Below are positions 50,151-57,882 of a stretch of 64,000 nucleotides of DNA, piece by piece. Positions within the stretch are counted from its first letter, which is position 1; every line of letters begins with the position of its first letter. Made by a program: the position numbers and the translations under genes. The stretch is from Amycolatopsis nivea. GTDB taxonomy: Bacteria; Actinomycetota; Actinomycetes; Mycobacteriales; Pseudonocardiaceae. The notes under the pieces are model-generated. The model saw nothing but the letters and a program-made list of their open reading frames with translations, was not told where the DNA came from and ran no database searches. Where the stretch lies: contig NZ_SDLT01000033.1 in NCBI RefSeq assembly GCF_004522235.1, positions 50,670 through 114,669 on the forward strand, written 5' to 3'.

Positions 50151-51038
50151 TCAGGGGCGGTAGAGCTCCTTGACGACGTCGATGGTGTCGTTCTTGTCGA
50201 CGTGGATCTCGGCGTACAGCGGCTTCGCGCCGGTCAGCGCGTCCATCAGAGCCTGCTCGGTGCACGGGTTCGTGCCACGGCCCTGCGGGTCGAGGGCGAC
50301 CTCGCCGCCCGGGCACAGCTCGGCCGCGCCGAAGACCTGCGCGGTCTTGCTCACCGGGAGCCGGTAGGTCTTGGCGTCAGCCGGGACGAACTGGCCGTTG
50401 TCCGGGCCGCCCTTCTTCCAGGTGACCAGCTGGAACTGGGCCATGTTCACCGAACGGTCGAACCCGGCGAACTGCACAGTCTGCGTCGTGTTCGGGAAGC
50501 GGCGCGTCGGGGCGGCGGGCTGCTGGCCGCCGGTGCCGCCGGTCGGCGCGGTCTTGATCATGAACTCGGTGCCGCCGTCCTTGCCGCAGTTCACGACGCC
50601 CTGGGCGAATTCCTCTTCCGCGCCCAAGGCGCAGTCCCAGTGCCCTTCAATGCCGAGAACCCGGTGGCCGGGGCCTTCGCCCTGCGACGGCGCCAATTCG
50701 TAGTATTTCGTCATCACGTTGAATGCTTCGGTGCAGCCGGGAATGGTTCCGTTCGCGCTTTGCACTGCGATCAGATCCATTTGCTTGCCGCCAGCCGGGC
50801 CGACCTGCCCGCCGTGCTTGCTGCAGTTGACATCGCCGTTCGACGTGGCCGCGGTGCCTGCCGCACCTGCGGAACCGCCCTGCGGGCTCTGCTTGACGGC
50901 CGCCGCGTCGGAAACGCTCTTCGCCGCGGAACCATTTCCGTCGACATTGTTTCCGCTGCACGCGGAAAGCAACGCGGTCGCAGCGACCGCCCCGCCGACC
51001 ATGACCAGCTTCATCGACTTCATCGCGGTGAATCCCAT
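50151..51038 (-). CDS. secreted lipoprotein of unknown function
   Basis: A 295-residue protein with a lipoprotein signal (basic n-region, hydrophobic stretch, lipobox LSAC with C27). Mature residues ~30-70 are Ser/Gly/Ala-rich, followed by a globular part with several cysteines (VNCSKHGG, IPGCTEAF, WDCALG, VVNCGKDGG, ELCPGG, NPCTEQ) that probably form disulfides. ATG 51038 has GGGAG six bases upstream. No enzyme motif is recognised. Confidence 0.85.
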   Translation of the reverse strand: MGFTAMKSMKLVMVGGAVAATALLSACSGNNVDGNGSAAKSVSDAAAVKQSPQGGSAGAAGTAATSNGDVNCSKHGGQVGPAGGKQMDLIAVQSANGTIPGCTEAFNVMTKYYELAPSQGEGPGHRVLGIEGHWDCALGAEEEFAQGVVNCGKDGGTEFMIKTAPTGGTGGQQPAAPTRRFPNTTQTVQFAGFDRSVNMAQFQLVTWKKGGPDNGQFVPADAKTYRLPVSKTAQVFGAAELCPGGEVALDPQGRGTNPCTEQALMDALTGAKPLYAEIHVDKNDTIDVVKELYRP

Positions 51039-51235
51039 TTCGTGCTCCCCGTGTCTTTTGGCGAATCTCTGCCCACAAAGACGTGAAGCACCGAATGACG
51101 TTGCCTCGAAGTTCCGCGGAGAGCCATCGTTGCCCCAATGTCGCGCCCGCCTGGTCCGTGCGGGCACGACCTCGAAGGGCGTCGCAACCCGCTAGTACAC
51201 GTCGGTCTCCGATGTGCCCGCCGAGCGGCCAGGCG

Positions 51236-51838
51236 CTAGGCCGGGATGCCGAGCGCCGCCAGCCACACCCGGGTCAGCGTCGCGGCCGCGTCGTCCAGCG
51301 AACTGTCCGCGATAAACGCCTGATAGAAGACGCGTTCGGTCATCCAGACCAATGCCGCGGCGACCTCCGCCGCGGTCCCGGACGGAAGTCCGGAGCGTTC
51401 GGCGACGCCTGCCATGGTGTCGGCGAGCGCGACCACCGCGGAGCGCCACGCCTGGTCGATCGCCGGCACTGACGGGGAGAGTTCGACCGCCGTGCGCATC
51501 ACCGTGCCGTGCTCGCGCCACATCCGCGCGGTCTGCTCGAGCCCTTGCCGGACCGCGTCGCCGGGAGCCGCGGCGGCCGCGTCCACCGCGGCGACCTCGG
51601 CGCGCAGCTTGGTCACCGTCCGCTCGACCAGCGCGGCGAGCACCTCGTTCTTGGACCCGAAGTAGAAGTAGAGCGCGCCCCGGGTGATCCCGGCTTCCTG
51701 CGCGATCGTGGCGACGGTCATGCACGCCCCGCCCGTCTCGTTCAGCTGCTGCTCCGCCGCGTCGAGAATCGCGCGTTCGCGCAGGTCTCCTTTGGTCGGA
51801 GCCGTCCGGCGGCGGGTGCTTCGCTCTTCCACCTGCAC
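51236..51838 (-). CDS. TetR-family regulator (EthR-like)
   Basis: A 200-residue TetR protein. HTH (VATIAQEAGITRGALYFYFGSKNEVLAALVER) and the order of helices resemble EthR of M. tuberculosis (YFYFGSK, then a helical ligand domain). GTG 51838 is the start. It is divergent from an SDR gene, with two direct repeats GACGCnGTGnAGA in the gap, so it likely represses that gene. Confidence 0.9.
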   Translation of the reverse strand: MQVEERSTRRRTAPTKGDLRERAILDAAEQQLNETGGACMTVATIAQEAGITRGALYFYFGSKNEVLAALVERTVTKLRAEVAAVDAAAAAPGDAVRQGLEQTARMWREHGTVMRTAVELSPSVPAIDQAWRSAVVALADTMAGVAERSGLPSGTAAEVAAALVWMTERVFYQAFIADSSLDDAAATLTRVWLAALGIPA

Positions 51839-51861
51839 GTTCTATCACGCCGACTATTTTT

Positions 51862-51895
51862 GACGCTGTGCAGATTTTTCTCGACGCGGTGTAGA
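51862..51895. promoter_or_regulatory. paired direct repeats, candidate TetR/EthR operator
   Basis: GACGCTGTGCAGA (51862-51874) and GACGCGGTGTAGA (51883-51895) repeat at a 21-base period (two helical turns). The second copy ends 10 bases before the SDR start. The spacer is T-rich. Confidence 0.5.
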
Positions 51896-51904
51896 GTTTG
51901 CTGC

Positions 51905-52756
51905 ATGACCAAGCTCTTCCTGATCACCGGCGCCAGCTCAGGGCTCGGCCGGGCGTTCGCCGAGGCCGCGCTCGAAGCCGGCCACACCGTCGTCGGCACC
52001 GTCCGCAAGCAGGCCGACGCCGAGGAGTTCGAGCAGCTCCGGCCGGGGAAATCCCTCGCGCGCATCCTCGACGTCACCGATGACGAGGCGGTGTTCCGAA
52101 CCGTCGACGAGATCGAGGCCGAGGTAGGGCCGATCGACGTCGCCATCGCCAACGCCGGGTACGGCCACGAGGGCGTCTTCGAAGAGTCGACGATGGCTGA
52201 GCTGCGCGCGCAGTTCGAGGTGAACGTGTTCGGCGTCGTCGCGACGGTGAAGGCGGTGCTGCCGTACCTGCGGCAACGGCGGCGCGGGCACATCCTCGGC
52301 GTGACGTCGATGGCCGGGCTGATCACCGTGCCGGGCACGTCGTTCTACCAAGGCAGCAAGTACGCCGTCGAAGGCATTCTCGAAACGGTGGGCAAGGAAG
52401 TCGCACCGTTCGGCGTGCACGTCACCGCGATCGCGCCGGGATCGTTCCGCACCGACTGGGCGGGCCGGTCGATGGTCCGCACCGACCGTTCGGTGCCGGA
52501 CTACGACCAGGTGATGAACCCGATCCGCGACCACCGCCTCGCGGCCAGCGGCAAACAACTCGGCAATCCTCAGAAGGCCGCGGAGGCGGTGCTGCACATC
52601 CTCGACGTGCCGAACCCGCCCGCGCACCTGGTCCTCGGCTCCGACGCCCTCCGCCTCATCGCGAACGGCCGCGCGGCGGTCGACAAGGAGATCTCGGAAT
52701 GGGCGGAGCTGAGCCGGTCCACGGACTTTCCGGACGGGGCTCAACTGCCTGGCTGA
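51905..52756 (+). CDS. short-chain dehydrogenase/reductase
   Basis: A 283-residue classical SDR. TGASSGLG (cofactor), NAG (IANAGYG), Ser in GVTSMAG and YxxxK (YQGSKYAVEG) make a complete active site; the first residues after beta 1 favour NADP(H) or NAD(H) unclear. ATG 51905 is the start. Divergent partner of the EthR-like gene and likely under its control. Substrate unknown. Confidence 0.92.
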   Translation: MTKLFLITGASSGLGRAFAEAALEAGHTVVGTVRKQADAEEFEQLRPGKSLARILDVTDDEAVFRTVDEIEAEVGPIDVAIANAGYGHEGVFEESTMAELRAQFEVNVFGVVATVKAVLPYLRQRRRGHILGVTSMAGLITVPGTSFYQGSKYAVEGILETVGKEVAPFGVHVTAIAPGSFRTDWAGRSMVRTDRSVPDYDQVMNPIRDHRLAASGKQLGNPQKAAEAVLHILDVPNPPAHLVLGSDALRLIANGRAAVDKEISEWAELSRSTDFPDGAQLPG

Positions 52757-52865
52757 GCCGCGGTGAACATCCGCGAGGGGAAACGCGGAAAAGGCGCAAC
52801 CGCGCTGCGGCGCACTCCCCGACGAGCCGCGAAACCGCCGAGTCCGAACCGCCGGTTAAGCCGGA

Positions 52866-52893
52866 AGGGGGCGCCCGCACCCGGACGCCCCCT
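52866..52893. terminator. convergent terminator
   Basis: Perfect 8-base arms AGGGGGCG / CGCCCCCT with a 12-base loop between the SDR and the molybdenum hydroxylase large subunit. Confidence 0.65.
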
Positions 52894-52899
52894 CCTCGG

Positions 52900-55071
52900 T
52901 CACTCCACCAGCAGATCCTCGATCATGATCGGAATGCTCCGCACCCGGATGCCGGTCGCGTTGCACACCGCGTTCGCCACCGCGGCCGCCATGCCCACCG
53001 CGCCGATCTCGCCGACACCACGGGCTCCGACCGCGTTGTGCAGCGTGTCCGGGTACTCGACGAACTGCACGTCGATCTCCGGGATGTCGGCGTTGACCGG
53101 CAGCAGGTAGCTCGCGAAGTCCGCGTTCGCCGGACGTCCGCTCGGCTCCGTTTCCAGCCCCTCGTGCAGGGCCGCCGAAACGCCCCAGATCATGCCGCCG
53201 GACAGCTGGCTCCGCGCCTGCGTCGGGTTGATGATCCGGCCGCCGTCGAAGACGCCCAGCATCCTCGACACCCGGACCTCGCGGGTCAGCCGGTGCACCC
53301 GGACCTCGCAGAACTGTGCGCCGAAGGAGCTGAACGAATGCTTCGTCATCTCCTCGCCCGGAGCCGAGGAACCCCTGGCGGACAAGGATTCCCGGCCGAT
53401 CGCGCGCAGCAGTTCACCGAACGGCATGGTGCCGTTGTTGCCGTGCAGCAGCCCCTCGGCGTACGTGACGACCTCGCCCTCGAACGGCGCGCCCGGCTCG
53501 GCGGCGAGCGCCACCAGTTCGTCGAGCAGTTCGGTGGCCGCGAGCATGATCGCGGTGCCGGTGCTCGCCGTGGCGGTCGAGCCGCCGGACATGCCGCCCG
53601 GCGCGAACCGGGAATCGCCCAGGTGCGGGGTGACGCGTTCCGGGTCGATGTCGAGGGATTCGGCCCCGATCGTGGCCAGCACGGTGAGCAGCCCGGTGCC
53701 CGGGTCCGCCCCGCCGGTGGACACGTCCGCGGTCCCGTCCGCGTTCAGCACGATCTCGACCGTCGCCGGGAAGCGCAGCCCCGGGAACATCGCGGTGGCC
53801 GTGCCCATGCCGACGAGCCAGTCCCCGTCGACGTGCCCGCGCGGCGACCGGTTCGCCCAGCCGAACCGCTGCGCCCCGACCTCGTAGCACTCGTCGAGGT
53901 GCTTGCTCGACCACTGCAGATCGACGCCGGGAGGAGCGAGCGAACTGTTGCGCTTCCGCAGTTCGATCGGATCCATCTCCAGCGCGATCGCGAGTTCGTC
54001 GATCGCGCTTTCGAGCGCGAACGAACCCGACGCCTCCCCGGGTGCGCGCATGAACGTGCCCGGCGGGATGTGCAGCGGCACCATTTTCTGGCTGATCGAC
54101 AGGTTCTGCGTCGAGTACCACTCGCGCGAGGTGCCGTGCGACGTCGGCTCCACGAAGGACCGGCTCATCGACGTGGCCGACCAGGAGTCGTGCTGCACCG
54201 CGATCAGCGTGCCGTCGCGGTCCGCGCCCAGTGCGATCTTCTGCACCGTGGCCGGCCGGTTCGCCGTCGCCGTGAACACCTGCTCGCGGGTGAGCGCGCA
54301 CTTCACCGGACGGTCGAGCGCCTTGGCGGCGGCCGCAGCCAGCATCCCCGGAGCCGAGGTGCCCGCCTTGCCGCCGAACGCGCCGCCCACGTACGGGTTC
54401 ACCGCGTGCACAGCCGACGGCTCGATGCCGAGCACCCCGGCCATTTCCATGGCCTGCAGGTAACTGGCCTGGTTTCCGCTGTAGAGGGTGAGCTCGCCGC
54501 CGTCCCACTTCGCGACCGCCGAATGCGGCTCCATCGCGGCGTGGTTCTGCGTCGCGGTGCGGTAGGTCTCCGAAACGACGACCGCGCTCTCCGCCAGTGC
54601 GTCCGCGATGGACTCGACACCGTCGGCGAGCACCTCGATCGACGGCGCGCTGCCCCGGCTTTCCGGTGCGTCCTCCGCGGTCGCGAGCCCGTCCTCCATC
54701 GACGTCAGCGCGGGCTTCTCCTGGTAGGAGACCTCGATCAGCCCCGCCGCGTCCCGTGCCTGTTCGAACGTCTCCGCGACGACCAGCCCGATCGGCTGCC
54801 CGTAGAACACCACGTCCCGGTCCTGCAGCGGGAGCCACAAATCGCCCATCAGCTGCGACTTGAACGGGTGCAGTTCGAGCGGGTCGAACGGGCTGTAGAC
54901 GCTCACGACCCCGGGCGCGCTCTTCGCCGCGGTGACGTCCATCGCGGTGATCTCGCCGTGCGCGATCGTGCTGAGCACGATGTACCCGTACAGCATGCCC
55001 GGGAACGTGCGGTCCAGCGCGTAATCGGCCTGGCCGGTGACTTTCCGCGGACCGTCCAGCCGCGCACTCAT
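52900..55071 (-). CDS. molybdenum-cofactor subunit of a xanthine oxidase-family dehydrogenase
   Basis: A 723-residue subunit (PaoC/CoxL type). Moco contact segments GGAFGGKAGT, FMRAPGEASG and GGMSGGSTATAS and the catalytic Glu688 in GARGVGEIG are present, with a hydrophobic-branched residue instead of Pro after GE. It hydroxylates aldehydes or N-heterocycles using water. Last gene of the operon, ATG overlapping the FAD-subunit stop by four bases. No signal peptide, so cytosolic, unlike E. coli PaoABC. Confidence 0.94.
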   Translation of the reverse strand: MSARLDGPRKVTGQADYALDRTFPGMLYGYIVLSTIAHGEITAMDVTAAKSAPGVVSVYSPFDPLELHPFKSQLMGDLWLPLQDRDVVFYGQPIGLVVAETFEQARDAAGLIEVSYQEKPALTSMEDGLATAEDAPESRGSAPSIEVLADGVESIADALAESAVVVSETYRTATQNHAAMEPHSAVAKWDGGELTLYSGNQASYLQAMEMAGVLGIEPSAVHAVNPYVGGAFGGKAGTSAPGMLAAAAAKALDRPVKCALTREQVFTATANRPATVQKIALGADRDGTLIAVQHDSWSATSMSRSFVEPTSHGTSREWYSTQNLSISQKMVPLHIPPGTFMRAPGEASGSFALESAIDELAIALEMDPIELRKRNSSLAPPGVDLQWSSKHLDECYEVGAQRFGWANRSPRGHVDGDWLVGMGTATAMFPGLRFPATVEIVLNADGTADVSTGGADPGTGLLTVLATIGAESLDIDPERVTPHLGDSRFAPGGMSGGSTATASTGTAIMLAATELLDELVALAAEPGAPFEGEVVTYAEGLLHGNNGTMPFGELLRAIGRESLSARGSSAPGEEMTKHSFSSFGAQFCEVRVHRLTREVRVSRMLGVFDGGRIINPTQARSQLSGGMIWGVSAALHEGLETEPSGRPANADFASYLLPVNADIPEIDVQFVEYPDTLHNAVGARGVGEIGAVGMAAAVANAVCNATGIRVRSIPIMIEDLLVE

Positions 55072-56030
55072 GCCCGGCTCCCTTCGGTCAGTTCGAGCAG
55101 CGCGCGGACGATCGTCCGCTTCAGCAGCGAAGGTTTGAACACGTTGCCGGACAACGGCTTTGCCCCCTCGACGGCCACCGCGGCGGCAGCGGCGAAGGCT
55201 TCCTCGGTCAGCTCCGCGCCGCGCAGCGCCTCTTCCACGGCGGGCAGCCGCCACGGAACCGTCCCGACTCCGCCAGCCGCCACGCGGGCGTCGGCGATCT
55301 TCCCGTCGCGCACGTCGAGCGCGACCGCCGCCGAGCACAGCGCGAATTCGTACGACTGCCGGTCGCGGATCTTGACGTACGTCGAGTTCTCCGCCCAGTC
55401 GAGCCGCGGCACGCGCACCTCGGTGATCAGCTCGCCCGGACGCAGGTCGTGCTCGATCTCCGGGGTTTCGCCCGGCTGCCGGTAGAACTCGGACAGCGGG
55501 ACCGTCCGGGTGCCCTCGGCGCCGGCCAGCACGACCTCCGCGTCGAGCGCGACCAGCGCGACCGCGACATCGCTGGCGTGGGTGGCCACACAGGAATCAC
55601 TGGTGCCGAAGATCGCGTGCATCCGGTTGACGCCGGAAATCGCCGAACAGCCGCTGCCCGGAGCACGCCGGTTGCACGGCATCGCGACGTCCCGGAAATA
55701 CGAGCACCGGGTGCGCTGCATCAGGTTTCCGCCGACGCTGGCCATGTTCCGCAACTGCTGCGACGCGCTGAGCAACAGCGCGCGCGAGATCGCCGGGTAC
55801 ACGCCGGGATGCGCGGCGATGTCGCCCATCCGCTCCAGCGCGCCGAAGCGCAGGCCGTCCGCGGTGTCGATGCCCCGCAGCGGAAGGTCGTTGATGTCCA
55901 GCACCTGCTGCGGGGTGAGAACGTCGAGCTTCATCAGGTCGACCAGGGTGGTGCCGCCCGCGAGATAGGTGCCCGCGCTGCCCAGCGCGTCCTCGACGGT
56001 GGCGGGTGCGGTGAGCTCAAACGGTCGCAT
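55068..56030 (-). CDS. FAD-binding subunit with extra [4Fe-4S]-type cysteines
   Basis: A 320-residue FAD subunit (CoxM/PaoB family). YLAGGTTLVDLMK is the FAD diphosphate loop. Residues ~109-147 carry four cysteines, C109, C119, C128 and C147 (RTRCSYF, MPCNRR, GSGCSA, SDSCVA), matching the PaoB insertion that holds an additional [4Fe-4S] cluster. Overlaps: 14 bases with the 2Fe-2S subunit upstream and four with the large subunit. Confidence 0.93.
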   Translation of the reverse strand: MRPFELTAPATVEDALGSAGTYLAGGTTLVDLMKLDVLTPQQVLDINDLPLRGIDTADGLRFGALERMGDIAAHPGVYPAISRALLLSASQQLRNMASVGGNLMQRTRCSYFRDVAMPCNRRAPGSGCSAISGVNRMHAIFGTSDSCVATHASDVAVALVALDAEVVLAGAEGTRTVPLSEFYRQPGETPEIEHDLRPGELITEVRVPRLDWAENSTYVKIRDRQSYEFALCSAAVALDVRDGKIADARVAAGGVGTVPWRLPAVEEALRGAELTEEAFAAAAAVAVEGAKPLSGNVFKPSLLKRTIVRALLELTEGSRA

Positions 56031-56469
56031 CGGCCTGCCTCGCCTGCTCCACGGCGCGCACGATGTTCGGGTACGCCGAACAACGGCACAGATTTCCGGA
56101 CATGAACTCGCGGACGTCGGACACGTCGTCGCGCACCGCGGCGACCGCCGACATCACCTGCCCGGACGTGCAGAACCCGCACTGCAGCGCGTCCTGGTCC
56201 ACGAACGCCTGCTGCACCGGGTGCAGTTCGTCCTCGGCGGACAGTCCTTCGACGGTGGTGACGGGACCGCGCACGGCGGCCGCGAGCGTGAGGCAGGACA
56301 GCACCGGCTTGCCGTCGACGTGCACGGTGCAGGCGCCGCACTGACCGCGGTCGCAGCCCTTCTTCGGGCCGGTGATGCCGAGCCGCTCGCGCAGCGCGTC
56401 CAGGAGGGTCACTCCCGGATCGACGCCGAGCTCCTCGGTTGTTCCATTGACTTCAAGGGAAATGTCCAC
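56017..56469 (-). CDS. [2Fe-2S] subunit of the molybdenum hydroxylase
   Basis: A 150-residue subunit with two clusters: C39, C44, C47, C59 (CDRGQCGACTVH...SCL) and C97, C100, C128, C130 (CGFCTSGQ...NLCRC). GTG 56469 (VDISLEVNGTTEEL) is the likely start. A longer frame to ATG 56580 adds a His-rich stretch and no Tat signal, so export is unlikely. First gene of the operon; divergent from the TetR gene. Confidence 0.93.
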   Translation of the reverse strand: MDISLEVNGTTEELGVDPGVTLLDALRERLGITGPKKGCDRGQCGACTVHVDGKPVLSCLTLAAAVRGPVTTVEGLSAEDELHPVQQAFVDQDALQCGFCTSGQVMSAVAAVRDDVSDVREFMSGNLCRCSAYPNIVRAVEQARQADATV

Positions 56470-56605
56470 AGTAGGGTTCGCTTTCCCGCAGCCCGTCCGC
56501 GGCGGACGTCCTGCGGCGTGATGGTGGTGGTGACGGCCCTTCGGGAACGCGAGCCGCCGGAGGTTAAACCGGATATTCATCCGCTTGGCTCGCTTTGACC
56601 GAGGC

Positions 56606-56625
56606 TAGCGGATTAGAATCCGCTA
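56606..56625. promoter_or_regulatory. perfect 20-base palindrome, candidate TetR operator
   Basis: TAGCGGATTAGAATCCGCTA: nine-base perfect arms around AG, between the molybdenum hydroxylase operon and the divergent TetR gene. Position, length and symmetry are typical of a TetR operator. Confidence 0.75.
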
Positions 56626-56636
56626 CGCAACGAAGT

Positions 56637-56668
56637 GGAGCTACTCCAGGTGACGCTGGAGCAGCTCC
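56637..56668. repeat. inverted repeat in the tetR leader
   Basis: Thirteen-base arms (GGAGCTACTCCAG / CTGGAGCAGCTCC, one mismatch) around GTGACG, ending 34 bases before the TetR start. It could be a second operator or an RNA hairpin. Confidence 0.55.
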
Positions 56669-56701
56669 AGGTCAGGCAAGCGAAGCACCCCGGGAGGCGC
56701 G

Positions 56702-57253
56702 ATGCCGGTGAGCCCGCGGCGGGCGGACACCCGGCGCAACCACGAACGGATCCTCGCGGTCGCGGCGGAAACCGTGAGCCGGGCAGGAGAAGTGTCGTTC
56801 AACGCGGTCGCCAAGGAGGCGGGCGTCGGCGTCGGCACGGTGTACCGGCACTTCCCCACGCCGGAGTCGCTCGTGCTGGCCGTCTACGAACGCGAGGTGA
56901 ACCAGCTCGTCGAGATCGTGCCCGAATTGCTCGCCGAGTATTCCCCCGATCAGGCGCTGCGCGTCTGGATCGTGGATCACCTGGCGCACTACATGATGAC
57001 GAAACGCGGGCTGGCCAACGCGTTGCGCGCGTCGCAGAGCGAACTGCCGACGCAGGCGTACGCGCGGATGCTCGACGCGCTCGACACCCTGCGCAAGGCG
57101 AACGCGGAGGCGGGCACGATCCGCCCGGACCTGAAGACGGAAACCCTGATGCGCGGTCTCGGCGGGCTGTTTTTCCTTACCCCGGAAGGAGATTGGAAAG
57201 CCGAGACGGAAGGGGTGGTGGACCTGGTGTGGCACGGGATGCGGCTGGACTGA
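56702..57253 (+). CDS. TetR-family regulator
   Basis: A 183-residue TetR protein (HTH: VSFNAVAKEAGVGVGTVYRHFPTPESLVLAVY). GGGAGG lies four bases before ATG 56702. Divergent from the molybdenum hydroxylase operon with the palindrome at 56606-56625 between them; probably represses it until an aldehyde or aromatic substrate appears. Confidence 0.92.
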   Translation: MPVSPRRADTRRNHERILAVAAETVSRAGEVSFNAVAKEAGVGVGTVYRHFPTPESLVLAVYEREVNQLVEIVPELLAEYSPDQALRVWIVDHLAHYMMTKRGLANALRASQSELPTQAYARMLDALDTLRKANAEAGTIRPDLKTETLMRGLGGLFFLTPEGDWKAETEGVVDLVWHGMRLD

Positions 57254-57443
57254 CCCCGGCGTCAAGCCGCGGCGAGGGTTTCGACGACGGTCCTCGCGCT
57301 GGCTTTCGGGTATGCCGTCGGACCGTCACCACGAATTCCGGGGCATCGGCCTCGCGGTCGGCCGGATTCATGCCGATCAGGGCGGCGAGTCGCCCGAGCG
57401 CCGCTCCCACGCCAGCGGTCTCGAAAGTCTGGGCCAGGCGCGC

Positions 57444-57872
57444 TCACTCCGAAGTGGACAGCACCTTCAGGTCGACCCCGGCCCGCTCGAAATGCCCCCG
57501 CGGATCCGGCACCAGCTTGCGCTTCTCCAGATCCATCAACCCCAGCGTGCACTTGATCTCGGCCGACAGCGTCCCGTCCAGCTTGACGATGCGCGAGGTC
57601 ATCCAGAACACCTTGCCGTCGCCGAACGAGGCGTCGCAGGTAACGTCCACCACGTCGCCGGCGCGCAGTTCCCGCCGGTAGACGATGTTCGATTCGAGCA
57701 GCACCGGCGCGAGATGCGATTCGTGCAGGGTGTTGCCGCCTGCCGCCTCGAAGACTTCCAGCCGCGAAACCTCGCCGTACGAGTGGTAGACGGCGTGGTT
57801 CAGGTGGCCCAGCGTGTCGAGTTCGTAGTGGCGCACCTTGATCCGGGTGCGGAACGGTTCGCGGTCGGTCAC
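57444..57872 (-). CDS. acyl-CoA thioesterase, 4HBT/YbgC-like hotdog
   Basis: A 142-residue single hotdog domain. YELDTLGHLNHAVYHSYGEVSRLEVF carries the Asp/Asn-His region of 4HBT enzymes. GTG 57872 follows the glnE stop by only 10 bases in the same direction, so it may be cotranscribed. Probably hydrolyses acyl-CoA; substrate unknown. Confidence 0.9.
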   Translation of the reverse strand: MTDREPFRTRIKVRHYELDTLGHLNHAVYHSYGEVSRLEVFEAAGGNTLHESHLAPVLLESNIVYRRELRAGDVVDVTCDASFGDGKVFWMTSRIVKLDGTLSAEIKCTLGLMDLEKRKLVPDPRGHFERAGVDLKVLSTSE

Positions 57873-57882
57873 GAGGTCCAGG

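Noticed and set aside
52699..55485. A 928-codon plus-strand frame
   Set aside because: Antisense to the molybdenum hydroxylase large and FAD subunits, whose motifs are complete.
56470..56580. N-terminal extension of the 2Fe-2S subunit as an export signal
   Set aside because: The extra residues include a run of five His and no twin-arginine motif or hydrophobic core, so they are probably untranslated leader.
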